NCBI GenBank assembly: GCA_013407085.1 | Contig: JACCGJ010019685.1 | Location: 17,118-81,117, forward strand | From: Atriophallophorus winterbourni | Lineage: Eukaryota; Platyhelminthes; Trematoda; Plagiorchiida; Microphallidae | Direction of reading: 5' to 3' | Length of the DNA stretch: 64,000 nt | Part shown: in pieces, positions 1 to 11,090 of the stretch | Position numbering within the stretch: the stretch's first letter is position 1 | Layout: the number at the start of each line of letters is the position of its first letter | Position numbers and translations under genes: made by a program | Notes under the pieces: model-generated | The model's database searches: none | What the model saw: only the letters and a program-made list of their open reading frames with translations | Told to the model about the DNA's origin: nothing

Positions 1-254
1 TACCAGCAGATCAACATTTACGTACATGACTCTTAGTGTGCACGTGGATTGCACGAGCAGGCTAATGGTTCGGTGGATGTTGATCGCCTCAGTACACAAC
101 CGAAACGATTAAGGGATCACAAAGCACGTAGGTGAGTGCGTCAATTGATCTCTTCACATGCTCAGTGCGTACAATAACATGTCCATTTCTTGGTCAACTT
201 TCAATTCGCTAGGTAAATGAAATTAAAACTCGTTCCCCGTTCGAACTGTATATA

Positions 255-465
255 TGTATGTATGAAATCACGAGCCTGATTCAGGCAAAGACCACACGTG
301 TGCTGAGATACTACCAGGTTGCCTAGGCTAAGACAGGTACGAAAACGGAAAAAATGGTGGTGAGATTCCCGGGTGTTTCTGTACGCAGCTCAATACCGGT
401 GACAAATTAATTTAACACGGTTGTGGGCGCACAACACAAACGTGTCGCACAATAGCATAGCTGTG
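255..465 (-). repeat. SL-1 short interspersed repeat, copy 1
   Basis: Diverged copy of the ~240-bp SL-1 family. On the plus strand it starts in a (GTAT)n stretch, passes the family blocks for 'CCTGATTCAGGCAAAG', 'GATACTACCAGGTTGCC' and 'GAGATTCCCGGGTG', and ends near the family 5' end. The repeat therefore points to the minus strand, with its 3' tail at the low coordinate. I found no clear target-site duplication. Confidence 0.65.
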
Positions 466-1375
466 CTGAAGCTACAGTATCAGGTGCAAAACGGTACCAA
501 CCGCATTCCAATATCCTTTGGGCATGTTATAGGCCGGAAGTTGTTGTCAATCAAACAAGAAATCACAAAACAAGAGCTTAAAGTGGGAACGTAAAATGAG
601 CTCATTGCTTTTGGTGTACAATCGTTAAATCCTCATGGTCAAGAAGAGGGTGGGTTTAAACAGACGGTTTTCTAGATAGTGAATAGGATGTAATTACGAC
701 AGGCGATGCTGACATAAATCATGTGGTTGAAAATAATGAAGAAACGCGTATATACGTTCACATGACTTTTCAATGAAAATGTGAACAATTTTAACGAATT
801 CGAATTCAGAAACTCACATGAGAAACCGAGTCCAATCGCAAATGAGATGGTCTGTTAAACATGCTAGTTAGACAAGAAACTCAATAAAACTCACAAATGC
901 TATCAGAAGTATGTAGTTTAGAGGCGTCTCGGACTGTTTTTTAAAAAGCCAAAACAAACATCCGATAGCGGCTAGTATGGAAATCACATTAGTGCATAAA
1001 CTGCAATTGATTAGGGACGATATACAAACCAAAATACAGGATATTGAAGCAAAACCTCGCGCACAACCAAAATCGCTGCGACAAACGAAGTGGTCAAGAG
1101 AAACTGCAATAATAATATTCCATAGACCTTTCTCAAGAAACCTTTAAAAATCATTGCATTAGTGGAAGCAAACCTAAACGTATGTAGATATCGCACTGCG
1201 TTGTGTTGTTGTGATAGACGAACGTATTTTCAATTCGTTTGAACGTTGACATCTGGTGTGGAAAAAAACACAATGCAACGGTGAAAGTGAATGACGTTTT
1301 GGTAAGAGGTTGAAAAACGGCATATATTATTTTTGTTATCATGATTAACCTGTTAGGATTGCATAACATAACCTG
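466..1375. other. Gene-free spacer
   Basis: I see no coding frame with recognisable domains and no repeat shared with the rest of the window. Short open frames here (for example around 1011-1378, minus) have no homology I recognise and look like chance. Confidence 0.5.
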
Positions 1376-1394
1376 CAATTATGCACGTATAAAA

Positions 1395-1564
1395 TCCAGG
1401 CAAAGTGCCGCGTGGCTAAGTTCTTGTCAGGTTGCCAAACCCTAAGCGAAAATGGCAGTGAGGCTCAACCGTATTTTAGCTTGTAGCTCAGTACCATTGG
1501 CAGATCAATTTTGCAATGTGGCCTGCACAGAAGCACTGCACAATTGCATATTCGTGCACAGCGC
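1395..1564 (-). repeat. SL-1 repeat, copy 2, with probable TSD
   Basis: A shorter SL-1 copy in minus orientation carrying the blocks 'ATCCAGGCAAAGTGCCG', 'CTTGTCAGGTTGCC' and the 5'-end block 'GCACAATTGCATATTCGTGC'. It is bracketed by imperfect direct repeats: 1376-1394 (CAATTATGCACGTATAAAA) and 1565-1581 (CAATAATGCATATAAAA). These read as an aged target-site duplication of 17-19 bp. Confidence 0.6.
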
Positions 1565-1581
1565 CAATAATGCATATAAAA

Positions 1582-2104
1582 GATGCATCATACGAGTACA
1601 CGGAAGAGATTTCTGTATAAAACAGATTTGCGCAATTTCAACACAGATGAAAAACAAATTTATAGTCAACTGGGATAACAAAATTGATTGGGTGCACAAA
1701 GTTACCTCATTAATAAAGCGGGGATTGTGTTCGTGTTCTAATTTGTGCACTTGGTTATACTAACTAGCGAGCAGCGGCCGGTTTGTATTCCTCATTCTTT
1801 GCAGTGTCAGCTTCAGTTTTCAATGAGCCAGAAACTGTAATATCAGTTATTCAGCAGCGATTGGTCGAATGAGATGAAATTTAAATACAATACAACTGGA
1901 ACAGAGGACCGAACCCGCAGTGTAGAAAAGTCAACTTTCAACTGGGGATGAAAATGAGTTCTTCCATTCTCCTCTTCTTGTTAATAGAAGACAAAGGGTC
2001 AAGACCTTGTGAGCCACATCTATTTCTCATCAGCAATAAAGTCCAGGAGAACCTCAGATGAAGAAATCCTGTCAAGTGTTGTGAAAACTCCCAGTGCTTA
2101 CACG
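1582..2104. other. Gene-free spacer
   Basis: No domain-bearing frame and no repeat of the families described here was recognised between the SL-1 copy and the LINE-D fragment. Confidence 0.45.
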
Positions 2105-2820
2105 CACTACATTATCCACGAAATGTTTGAACTGGTTTTCAGATTTTGCTGCAATAACCTCATCCGAAAGCGCTTTCTACAAGTTAAGAGAGTGAATCCT
2201 TGTGTTAGGCGTAGAGTACTTCACTTTTGAAGTTTTAGAACATGGTCGCGGGTTTTTGAGCCTGCGACGAGAAGGATAAACCCGCACAGTTCGTCATCAT
2301 AGACTCCTAGGTGTATCCGACGAGTTAGCAGCAAATCGTAGCGCACACGCCGAATACTAAGCAGCACAAGATTGAGGTGTTGGACTCTCACCATATAAGG
2401 AATTGATTCCAATCTTTATGCTCTAAGAGTCGCCCACCGTTACACTTTTTCCAGCTGGTGGGATTTTTTCTTAGTTTGTGAAAATGTTGCTGGTAAACGA
2501 TATTACAAAAAATGCGAAACGTATGAGGTGATCGCCAAGAAAGGCGACAAATAGCCCTACAAGGCGCGGTTTGCGACACCAGCTTTTCTGTTTGTATCCT
2601 CCTTGGATTTAAGCGACCGTGTCACCTTAGAACCAAGGTCACACTTAATATCAACCTGTTTCAGTTGATGATCTCCGTAACTTCTTATTTTCCGATTTTT
2701 GAAGTGGCACTTAAGCTTGGGGTTACACATATCGGCATGCCCACTTACATAACAACGAGCAACGATCACTAAATTCCGGCGTTTGGAACAACTGATGGCA
2801 CACAGTATAAAAAAGATCAA
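2105..2820 (-). pseudogene. LINE-D reverse-transcriptase C-terminal fragment (minus)
   Basis: Read on the minus strand, three frames in succession match the C-terminal third of LINE-D1 ORF2 (26.9-27.9 kb). Around 2640-2680 lies 'DHQLKQVD...KCDLGSKVTRSLKSKED', around 2420-2460 'TSWKKCNGGRLLEHKDWNQF', and at 2220-2410 'SIRRVRYDLLLTRRIHLG' followed by 'KTRDHVLKLQK'. The end of the match, near 2105, corresponds to the final NLWNALPEEV-like block. Several frameshifts and stops make it non-functional. No RT catalytic block is included. Confidence 0.75.
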
Positions 2821-2825
2821 TCTCG

Positions 2826-3180
2826 ACGGTGATTCTATTAAGTCTGTACAATGTGAGAGAGATCTGGATTCATTGAAGACCAGAGCGGAATCCTCCCGAA
2901 AAACAAGCTGCTGATCGGAGGTTATGGGCAGTTCAGCGAGCGTTTTCCGTGCTTACTCCTGATACATTCAACATAATCTATTGCTCACATATCACGTCTC
3001 CTTTTGAATACGGTCTATCGGCGTGCTTTCCATTATCACAAGGGGAAAAGCTATCTTCCATGCTCAAGGCGCAATTCGCATTGTCTACTCGGGTGGGTAA
3101 CGAATAGAATGCATTGCCGCAAGATGTGTCGTTGGAGTAAGAGATGAAGTTCTAGGCATATTTGGACTCTTGTCAGTTTG
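2826..3180 (+). pseudogene. LINE-D-like RT C-terminal fragment (plus)
   Basis: On the plus strand, frameshifted readings give 'VQCERDLDSLKTRA', then 'AFSVLTPDTFNIIYCSHI', 'PFEYGLSACFPLSQGEKL' and 'LKAQFALSTRVGNE'. This is the same order as the post-RT region of LINE-D1 ('ERDLGTIVTRALKSKED', 'FSVITPQMFRILYSTYLRP'). It abuts the minus-strand LINE-D fragment, so the two pieces form an inverted pair covering the same part of the protein. That means two copies, not one inverted insertion. Confidence 0.6.
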
Positions 3181-3263
3181 GTGGACAATGATAAGCCGAT
3201 CGGGTTGTCTCACCCGAGACCCTGTGTTTCGATGGATTCATCGTTCCGGAGAAGCCAGTGATG

Positions 3264-4098
3264 GTGGTCAAATGTGCCAAATGTGTCGAAAGGCGGTAAG
3301 TCACAAAGCAAGACGTTAGCCTCACTGCTGATGCTATCACAATTATCTATAAAGTTGAATTGCCAGAAGTATGCTATACATGTCATTTATGTAGAATTGA
3401 ACCTAGAAACTGTACAAAGACGACTGATACTAATAAGGGAATGTTGAATTTAGAGGACATCATACAGAGAATTGAAGGTTTTTTAAACGACTTATTGATA
3501 GGCAAACTGAAGTCTAAACTTGAGCGTGAAAATCGTGTTTTATCTCCGGTTCTAGGGAGGCAGCAAGGCAAAAAATGCGATGATCAACATAGAGACGTTC
3601 GACCACGCAATTCGGAACAACTGAGCTGTTCCCATGATCAGCGTGCTTTGAAAGGGTCTGAACCAAATTCAAAACAACCAGTGAATAAAAAGTGAGTCGT
3701 AAAACAACAAACTGATTCCAAAACGGATAATGCTTTGGAGAAACGAAATAACATTTTCATCCAAAACACGATGAGGAAAAAATGGAAGGAACTGTGTGGA
3801 ATTAAGAAACATGGAACTGTAGTGCCGTTAGCCTTGGCTTGTTTAACCATACGGCGTGATTCACCTAATCAGGATAAACCCAGACTTTTGAGGGTTAACT
3901 TAGAAAATAAGCGTGACCTGGAAAACGTTCTACTAAATTCTTACATACTTCGGCCTAACAATTCACTGAATATGCGTATTCAGGCTGATATGCCATGGTG
4001 CGAACGGGGGAATAATACAGGCGACATAAGAAAGACACTAAACCGCAATCTCACCATCCTCGGATTTCCAGAGTTGGCCGGCAATCCTCAGGATTAAC
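3264..4098 (+). pseudogene. LINE-B2 ORF1 remnant
   Basis: ORF1 of CR1-type LINEs encodes a nucleic-acid-binding protein that coats element RNA. Here a Cys-rich start is visible ('VVKCAKCVERR', then 'CYTCHLCRIEP'), a broken PHD-like finger. It is followed by a block shared with LINE-B1 ORF1 ('PRLLRVNLENKRDLENVLLN', 'ILGFPE'). Stops and frame changes occur near 3290-3360, 3692 and 4096. It cannot make a full protein. Confidence 0.7.
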
Positions 4099-4863
4099 AA
4101 GCGAGCTGAACATGAATAAAGGCAATGGAGTTTTCTGGCTATTGCTATTTTTGTCGAAAAGGCCGTTGTCGTTGATACTCTCAGACTGCCTTCCTCGGCA
4201 AACTACAAAGGTAATGGGCCACGTCCACTAAAAATAAACTTCCTGATGAGTACCATGGTTGATACTGTACGTTCAAACTGGAAAGGCTGGAAACACAAAA
4301 TCACAAAGGTGTAATCCTTAGCAATTACAGAAATACTGATATAAATGCAGCCCACTCTGCATCCAATACTGTCCGGGTTGATGAAACCCTATCAAGTGAA
4401 CCAAGAAACTAATCTTCAGCTGGGGCACACAATCAGCAATCGAAAGCAAAGCCACACCAAATGACTACAGAGTGTGGACTGAAACCAGATGGAGCAGTCT
4501 TTTTCGGTCTCAACCTGGAAAGACCGATATGATACTGAATGTCAAAAACAGAGAAGTGCCGACTCTTCCGGAGTAGGCGCGACAATGACGGTTGTCTCAG
4601 ATTGTCATCACACGACACCATCCATCTTTGCTTACCAAAACTGTTCTTGGATGCCTCTATACCAATGCCCAATGATTGAATAACAAGTTTTCCGAACCTG
4701 TCGCTAGGTGTAAGACAAAACGACCTCAGTAAATTGCCATTACCGAAACTTCGCTTAACCCGGAAATCTAGGATTGGGAGTTAGAGATTGCTGACATGTC
4801 ACTGCTCCGCCAAGAACGGGCATCACATGGAGGTGTGGCACTCTAATATCATTAAAGACTCAA

Positions 4864-7780
4864 ATGCAGAGAACAAACGGATTCCGACTTGGTTCTTCAG
4901 GACACGATATAGTGCATTTTTTGACAAGGACAACAGGCGATGATTGCACAATCGGTGTAATTTATCGTTCACCAGCATCCCCGGAAGTGTATAATACGAA
5001 TCTAATCGACAAGCTACGTTTGATTGCCTCGAGATATCATACCAGAATCTTGATCATGGGAAACTTTAATCTGCCTAACTTGCTGAAGACTAACAAAATT
5101 TCTCAGACCTTCACTGCTGCCATCTTCCAGCAGCAGTTTGACGAAATTCCCTTGTATAATCACGTTGAAAGCAATACAAGATACAGAGGGAGATATATGT
5201 CTTCAATGCTCGATCTGATCTTGACAACTGAAGAAGACTCCGTCGAAAACATTACATACGCTTGTTCGCTAGGTTCGAGCGACCATTTGGTCTTGAATTT
5301 TGACTACCTATGTCGAGCAGAGCAAATAAGCGATACAACAAAAATCATCAGAAAGATATGCCTATCTAAATTATCAAACGCCCCAAGTTTGATTAACGAT
5401 TGGTAAATTGAAGGCATCGGAGTAAAAGAGCAGTGGTCTATCATTCTGACCAAGCTTAACTGGGAAATCAACTATAACTCAGCATTCGCACCTAAAAGTG
5501 TGGAAATGCATTCGGGTTTAAAATCCGCAGTCTCACTTGGAAATGGATTAAAACGCGAAATATGGCTTGCAGAAACCATCGCCGGTTATCCAGCGATACC
5601 ACATGGAAGACCTTTTGAAAACTTAGGAACCATGTGATTAAACATATTACTGAAGACAAAATACAGTATCAAGCTGATCTAATGTCTAAAATGAAACGGA
5701 ATCCAAAGCTCCGTTACCAAATGGTGAACAAGCAGTGTTCAGTGAAACCAGGAGTTGCGGCCTTACAGGCGCCCTCTGGAATGACCACAAATGCAGCTGA
5801 CCCCGCCGATGTTCTAGTAAATTATTATGCTACAGTATTTTGTCCAAAGGAAAGCGTGAATATACAACTGGATCCATAAATAACACATCCTGTACCATTG
5901 TAAGCAATAACCATCACCAAAGAAGAGGTGATGGGAACCTTACTATCGTTTAATCGCAGAAAATCCCCTGGTTTTGATAAAATTACCTTAAATATACTCA
6001 AGCATTGTGCACAATTTCTTTGCGGAACTCTGACTCAATTATTCTGCGAATCGCTGTCCCAAAGTGTCATACCGACGGACTGGAAATCCAATATAAGCTT
6101 CCCGATTTTTAAAGCCGCGTTCAGAGCCCGCAAATTACAGGCCAGTTACCCTGTTGTTCGCCGTCTCCAAGGTGCTCAAAAGGATCGTGGAGAACCAAAT
6201 GAGCAAATAACTTAAAGAAAATAGGCTACTTTCGGGAGCGCAGCGCGGTTTTAAAAAGGGATACTCCTGTCTTACTAATCTTCTCCTTACCCTTGACGAT
6301 TGAACTCGAGCAGTAGCTGTTTGGGATACCATCCATGTTACCTCGAAATGTCGAAAGCATTTGACCGCGTAAACCTCAGTATTTTCTTGCAGAAACTGGA
6401 ACGTTGTGGTATCTTTGGCAGACTATCATCCGGATTAGAAAATTACCTGACCGATCGGCTTGCTCAAGTCACTATGGACGGTGCTTTATCGAAGTCGGTA
6501 GCCGTGACGAGTGGGGTGCCTCAGGGATCAGTCTTCGACCAATCCTCTTGACATACCGGCTCTCGACAAATGTAAGATCGGACATACGACATGTTACGAG
6601 ATGGAGTGAAAGATACTTCCAAACGAATGAGAAGATAACGCCTGATAGAAAGGCTTTAATCAACTATAGATTTGGGCATATAGACTGTAACGAGAAAACA
6701 GAACTGTTAATGGAGTAAAGCAGTACAATATGTTTAATATGCGTGTGTGTTTATAAATAAGGAAAGGTATGGAAAATAATACGACACGACCTAAAAGTGT
6801 GATCGAGAATAAATAATCCGGAAGTCTGTGAACTGCTCCAGAAGGGTCTGGACAACTTCCACGTTTGGTCCCTAAAATCACTTATTTTTCAATATTCAAT
6901 ATTATCTTGGTGCAAACAGCCCCTAGTGGACCACGGAACAATGGGACTTAGGTGTGTTAATAAGCAACACCCAAGGGATGTCGAGCCACTGCAACTCAGT
7001 CTATCACAAAACATCACAGAAATTGTCACTCCTAAAGAGAATTTTCGGTAGGTTCTCAAAACAGACAGTTCTCTGCATCATAAAAAACGTACATCAGACC
7101 CACGATGGAATATGCCGTTCAAGCATGGTTGCCATGGCTTAAAAAAGATGTTGCGACTTTGCAAAGAATATATGATCGAGATATCAAACTTGCCGCCGGA
7201 TTCAGCCGGAAATCATACAATGAGCGAATCGAAACCCTGAATTTAATTCATTATCCTTGCACGGATGTGTAATCGTGCAGCATTTCTATGCTGTGCGGCT
7301 AACATCGTGCTAAATTGATTGTCCAATGATAGTGAGCTGCATGCTGAAACACACTGGAGTCTCACTTCCATTTCTATTTCCCCCCTCATATCACGTCTGG
7401 GCCTGGGCAACCTGACAGTATCTTAGCCCACGTGCAGTCTCTGACTGCGCGGCACTTTGCCTGGATCAGGCTTGTGCTTTCATACCATACTATTTGATTA
7501 TCCACGTCGTCGTCTCCGGGTGGATTCGATTGTAGTTTATAATATGTTGAATACCACAAATCACCTTCTACAATGCTTATTTAATCTACGGGGCTCACAT
7601 AAGACATGGGCTCACACATTGGTTCTAACTGTCCTTCACTCGCGACTCAAATGTAGACGGCATTTTTTGCCGTGAGTTTGTTTTACTTGGAACAATCTAC
7701 CCGATTATGTTCTAAACTCACTAAATCAGCAGATTTTTAAGAGAAGTTTTGATGCCTTTTTGACCCTTAACCCGTGCATT
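4864..7780 (+). pseudogene. LINE-B2 ORF2 remnant (EN and RT)
   Basis: The EN part (4864-5406) is open and shows the APE-type blocks 'TIGVIYRSP', 'LIMGNFNLP' (GDFN altered to GNFN) and 'LGSSDHLVL'. RT follows in pieces: 'RKSPGFDKITLNILK' near 5950, 'SKAFDRVNLSIFLQKLE' near 6350 and 'SGVPQGSVFD' near 6515. The FADD block is absent. Post-RT blocks return at 6850-7255 ('SLLKRIFGRFSKQT') and at 7505-7780 ('HSRLKCRRHFLP', 'WNNLPDYV'). An SL-1 insertion separates the last two segments. Confidence 0.8.
7257..7496 (+). repeat. SL-1 repeat, copy 3, nested in LINE-B2 with 7-bp TSD
   Basis: A complete-looking SL-1 copy of 240 bp flanked by ATTATCC at 7250-7256 and 7497-7503. Deleting the repeat and one ATTATCC joins the LINE-B2 reading '...HYP' to 'RRRLRVDS', as expected from LINE-B1. 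The borders are therefore set by two independent lines of evidence. The 5' end is 'TTGCACGGATGTGTAATCG' and the 3' end runs 'GCTTTCATACCATACTATT'. Confidence 0.85.
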
Positions 7781-8158
7781 GAAGAAAACTATATACCTTG
7801 ACCTCATACAACTACATTTTTCATCCCACCAATCAAAAACAATTTCCGCTCTTTGGATTTTTACCTGATTCTTGAACTGCTCAGTAAGCAACCGAATCCC
7901 ATTGTTGCTTGTTATATTATTGGTAGTTCGCATATTATTCTGTGTTTTGTGTAATGCAATATGCTTTTTAGACCATTAAATTGGAATCGAATTGTACTAA
8001 GCTACTTTCAAGAAGTAGTAGGTTAGCGATATAATTAGCAGAGTCGAATTCAACATATGGATTCCTTATAGTTGAAATCTTCAATAATGATGCAGGCAGG
8101 GTTCGCAGTTAATGGTTCGTATCCTAAGTCGCAAGTGCTTCCATCACTCTATACCGGC

Positions 8159-8166
8159 ATAAATAG
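8159..8166 (+). promoter_or_regulatory. TATA-like box upstream of the 8.2-kb gene
   Basis: ATAAATAG lies 78 bp before the ATG at 8244. A start of transcription about 25-30 bp downstream would leave a 5' leader of roughly 50 nt. The assignment rests on motif and spacing only. Confidence 0.4.
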
Positions 8167-8243
8167 CTCGGCTTGATGAATCAAACGAAATAGCATTTTG
8201 ACTTTGCAATCGATAAAATCGACTTGTGTCAGGTTCAAATATT

Positions 8244-9389
8244 ATGAAGCGATTCCTGCTTATAATCGAAATGCTGCTAATTCCGCTGGCCATCCAATGT
8301 TGCAAAAACGACACTTGCTGTTTACGAGGAAGTAATATATGTCAATGCAAGCCGGTCCGGTTTGCGGATATTTCGACGTCGAATTGTCCCACTCAACTGA
8401 ACACCTCACAGTGGCTTGGCAGGACCATCTCCATTGAACCTGATAGGACACTTCCCAATGGCAGCTATACCGTTGTTGGTTTTGCAAACTCAGAACTTCC
8501 GGAGGGCATCCGTGTAGAGATAGCTTACGTCATATTTCTTGCGATTAATGTAGCGACAAGCGGGTGCCTTCATTCGGATAGGAAATGTCAGCTGACTCCT
8601 ATTTTTACAACAAAACTGAGTGACTGTGAACAGAAGTATGAAGACAGTGTTTTTATTAATGTCTTTATAATACAACAGAGTCGTACACTATTTCGGTCTG
8701 ATTTTTTGTTGAAAACAAGTATATTAAAGCGATTGAATTTAACACCAAAGTTATATCTGGTGGAGTTTAAAGTGTTTCGAGATTTGTCTCTTTACACAGG
8801 GCCACCGCTGAGAGGTACACAGTATGAAGTAGTGAAGTGCGGTAGAGATCAACACTTAACTGAGATGTTGCAGTATATTGATGTTGCCCACACTCTGCCC
8901 GATATCGAGGAATACTTATTTAAACCGTCGCCTTTGTATAAAACAAATAACAAGCAATTACAGAACCTGCAACTATTAACAGAATACATGATTCAAGAAG
9001 AATCGACAAACTGTGGATTTGTCCAAGAAATAAAACGAATCGACTACCACGCTTCGCTTATGGTTCGGAAGCGTGAGTGCCCACAGTTCAATTTGACAAA
9101 ATATGTACTCAATGAGATCATGGAGGGACGAGTAGACGCCTTACGGGAACGTGTTCAGCATCAGATTGAGTGGTGGGAAACAGAACTGCAAAAGGAATAT
9201 GGTGATTTGATAAGCTTGTGGAATGAAATGTCGCCGTCAGATAATCAAAATATCAACACTGAGTCGCTTACGACACATTTGTTGGGAAAACCTGTGGCGA
9301 AGGTTTATTGGACAACGCTGTACCGTATTTGTCGCATTACTGCAAAATTAGAACTGATGTTAAATGTTTCAGAAATGTTAAAAAATTAA
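8244..9389 (+). CDS. Secreted Cys-rich protein of unknown family, single open frame
   Basis: Product of 381 residues; I do not recognise its family. I chose ATG 8244 because it is the first ATG after an in-frame TAA at 8214-8216 and it starts a clear signal peptide: a basic MKR, then a hydrophobic stretch to about residue 17. Cysteines are dense at the N-terminus (residues 19, 20, 25, 26, 33, 35, 48). Others follow at 108, 115, 128 and 199 and near 258, 281 and 362, giving 14 in all. There are several N-glycosylation sequons (for example NDT, NTS, NGS, NLT, NVS). The C-terminal third is charged and probably helical ('EWWETELQKEYGDLISLWNE'). I see no transmembrane helix near the C-terminus. 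The frame has no intron, a TATA-like box upstream and AATAAA downstream. It could be a retrocopy or a single-exon secreted (excretory) protein. The only intact frame of this size here with no element homology. Confidence 0.8.
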   Translation: MKRFLLIIEMLLIPLAIQCCKNDTCCLRGSNICQCKPVRFADISTSNCPTQLNTSQWLGRTISIEPDRTLPNGSYTVVGFANSELPEGIRVEIAYVIFLAINVATSGCLHSDRKCQLTPIFTTKLSDCEQKYEDSVFINVFIIQQSRTLFRSDFLLKTSILKRLNLTPKLYLVEFKVFRDLSLYTGPPLRGTQYEVVKCGRDQHLTEMLQYIDVAHTLPDIEEYLFKPSPLYKTNNKQLQNLQLLTEYMIQEESTNCGFVQEIKRIDYHASLMVRKRECPQFNLTKYVLNEIMEGRVDALRERVQHQIEWWETELQKEYGDLISLWNEMSPSDNQNINTESLTTHLLGKPVAKVYWTTLYRICRITAKLELMLNVSEMLKN

Positions 9390-9591
9390 ATGAAATATTT
9401 CCTATAAAATATGTTCTGCGTTTCCGCAAAATATTCAGGTGACACTACAGTCAGTCCTCTTAGCCCGAAGCTCCTTTATTTTGTTAACCGAAGTAACTTT
9501 TCAATTTTCATGTGAAGCTATTCCGGTTGTTATGATATTTTGCTGTCCCTGACAATCGATCTTTCAGCAATATTCATAACACCGGTTATCT

Positions 9592-9597
9592 AATAAA
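9592..9597 (+). promoter_or_regulatory. Polyadenylation signal AATAAA
   Basis: Canonical AATAAA 203 bp past the stop codon of the 8.2-kb gene, in an AT-rich stretch and just before an SL-1 insertion. It is the nearest canonical signal. Confidence 0.45.
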
Positions 9598-9715
9598 TAG
9601 TTAAAATGAAATTCTCCGTTACCGGCGAAAAAGCTTTACTCGTGTACACGAAACTTCGGCGATAGACTGATTGGTTTCCCTATAATATTATCTCCGTAAA
9701 AACGTACATATGTCG

Positions 9716-9884
9716 TGCCACCGGTAGTGAGCGGCATGTGGATACACGCTGGAGTTTCACTGCCACTGCTACTTTCCTTTCGCATATCTGTCAGGCATGG
9801 ACAACCTGACAGTATCTTAGCCACGTAAAGTCTTTGAATGTGCGGCACTTTGCCTGAATCAAGTTTGTGATTTCATACATACAT
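9716..9884 (+). repeat. SL-1 repeat, copy 4, 5'-truncated, 10-bp TSD
   Basis: It contains the 3' two thirds of SL-1, from the 'GTAGTGAGCGGCATG' block to a (CATA)n tail. ACATATGTCG flanks it at 9706-9715 and 9885-9894; part of the right copy could belong to the tail. 5' truncation with a TSD and a simple-repeat tail fits target-primed reverse transcription. Confidence 0.7.
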
Positions 9885-9894
9885 ACATATGTCG

Positions 9895-10744
9895 AGACAC
9901 TAAACGCGGTCTTGAGGAAGTAAAAGTGCCAAATAGCACGAAGCACAAAAAGCAGATCAGCAAACGCATAAAGAAAGCGCTGAAAATTGAAATATACGAG
10001 TGTATAAGCAGCTTGATTTTCTAGTTTCTCTGCGTGCGGCATTTCTATTTTTTTAAATATATTGTACAATTATATAGAGGTTACAAATTATGCACACAAT
10101 TAACTACGTTCGCGCCACTGACGTCGTTTCGCAGCCTTACACATAAGACTTCTAACCAAACATTAAGTGGATCTTTTGGACACCACTCAGGCAAACAGCA
10201 TACTGATTAGTGGTATGCTGAGCTCCGTCATCTTAACGCGCCAACTTTAATGACTGAACACCAGGGTGTTTCTTCCCGTCTTTACCAGGTTATGCGAAAT
10301 AGCTGCAGTAATGTAAGTTGTGAGCAGTCATTCATAAAGCGTGTCCCCACAATCGTAAACGAGCTACCATCAAAGTTTATCTCGCTCCGTGGTCTCACGA
10401 CCCTAACAATCATTTGCATGCATCTATATTTGCAACTCGATGATGACACTGAAAGCGAGCAATTATTCGTCCGCAACAGTTGTCAAAACAGAAAGTCAGT
10501 GGACATCTTCCGCTCCGATAGGTTAGGCTTCGCAACCACAGAGAAGCGCGATACGCGCAAATGCGTTGTACACTCGACTTATGGTCACTATACATGAAGA
10601 ACGGTAGCAAACGCTACATCCGCATTGCGCGCACATTACGATATTTTGTCATCAACAAAACCACTAGAAGACAAACTACTGAGATAAACGAAGTTTTTTA
10701 CCAGTTCTCGATTGGCATTACAGATGGTGGGATTTTAAAAAAAA
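9895..10744. other. Spacer with a doubtful LINE C-terminal remnant
   Basis: Near 10,330-10,400 (plus) the reading 'QSFIKRVPTIVNELPSKFI' has the layout of the terminal block of CR1 ORF2 (compare 'NRVVNFWNKLPDFIVSLP' in LINE-C1). Nothing else in the stretch is recognisable, and the match is short and decayed. Confidence 0.3.
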
Positions 10745-11090
10745 CTGCTCGTCCTAGATAAGTTTTAGAATTATTAGGTGCAAAACACATGCCCTAGCTT
10801 CAAGCTTCCAGGGCCAGGTAGTCCATGGCAGAAGTTTAACTTCGGTGGAGTTGAACCAGCCTAAGCTTTCATTATCAGATCGTAGATCGCGGAGATAATG
10901 ATCGGCAAGATAGAGGAGCCATGCCGCACCCCGCCGGGGATACTGAACGAGGATAACAACTGACCGTACGCTTGAACCCTGTCAGAGGTTTGGAAATATA
11001 ATGCTTTAAAGATACAAACATGCTTCTCGGGCACTCCTTATGTCAACAGATAGTTCAAGAGACACGATTAATGAAAACGAATTCCGCTCG
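10745..11090 (-). pseudogene. RTE-type reverse transcriptase core fragment
   Basis: Minus-strand reading with frameshifts gives 'GVPEKHVCIFKALYFQTSDR', 'VQAYGQLLSSFSIPGGVRHG' and 'SSILPIIISAIYDLIMK'. This is the RT palm layout of endonuclease-encoding RTE-like elements (usually ...SGVRQGCPLSPFLF...), with QG changed to HG and CPLSP to SSILP. The catalytic Asp pair is not included. It is an inactive scrap. Confidence 0.55.

Larger units (their letters stand above)
3230..7880 (+). mobile_element. LINE-B2, decayed CR1-type LINE
   Basis: A long but heavily mutated copy of LINE-B (compare LINE-B1 at 47.3-51.6 kb). In order it holds ORF1 pieces (3.26-4.1 kb), ORF1 C-terminal and junction sequence (4.1-4.8 kb), EN (4.86-5.4 kb), RT (5.6-6.55 kb), a non-matching stretch (about 6555-6850) and the post-RT region (6.85-7.78 kb). 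The non-matching stretch replaces the part of RT that would hold the FADD catalytic block. An SL-1 repeat is nested at 7257-7496. The 3' end near 7880 lies in a degenerate 'CTGATTCTTGAACTG', similar to the (AATCTTG)n tail of LINE-B1. Confidence 0.8.

Noticed and set aside
1011..1763. Several small frames near SL-1 copy 2 as genes
   Set aside because: They overlap on both strands, cross the SL-1 repeat and lack any domain.
8244..9389. Assignment of the Cys-rich protein to the TIMP/netrin-like domain because of its CXC motif
   Set aside because: The spacing of later cysteines and the surrounding residues do not fit that family on inspection.
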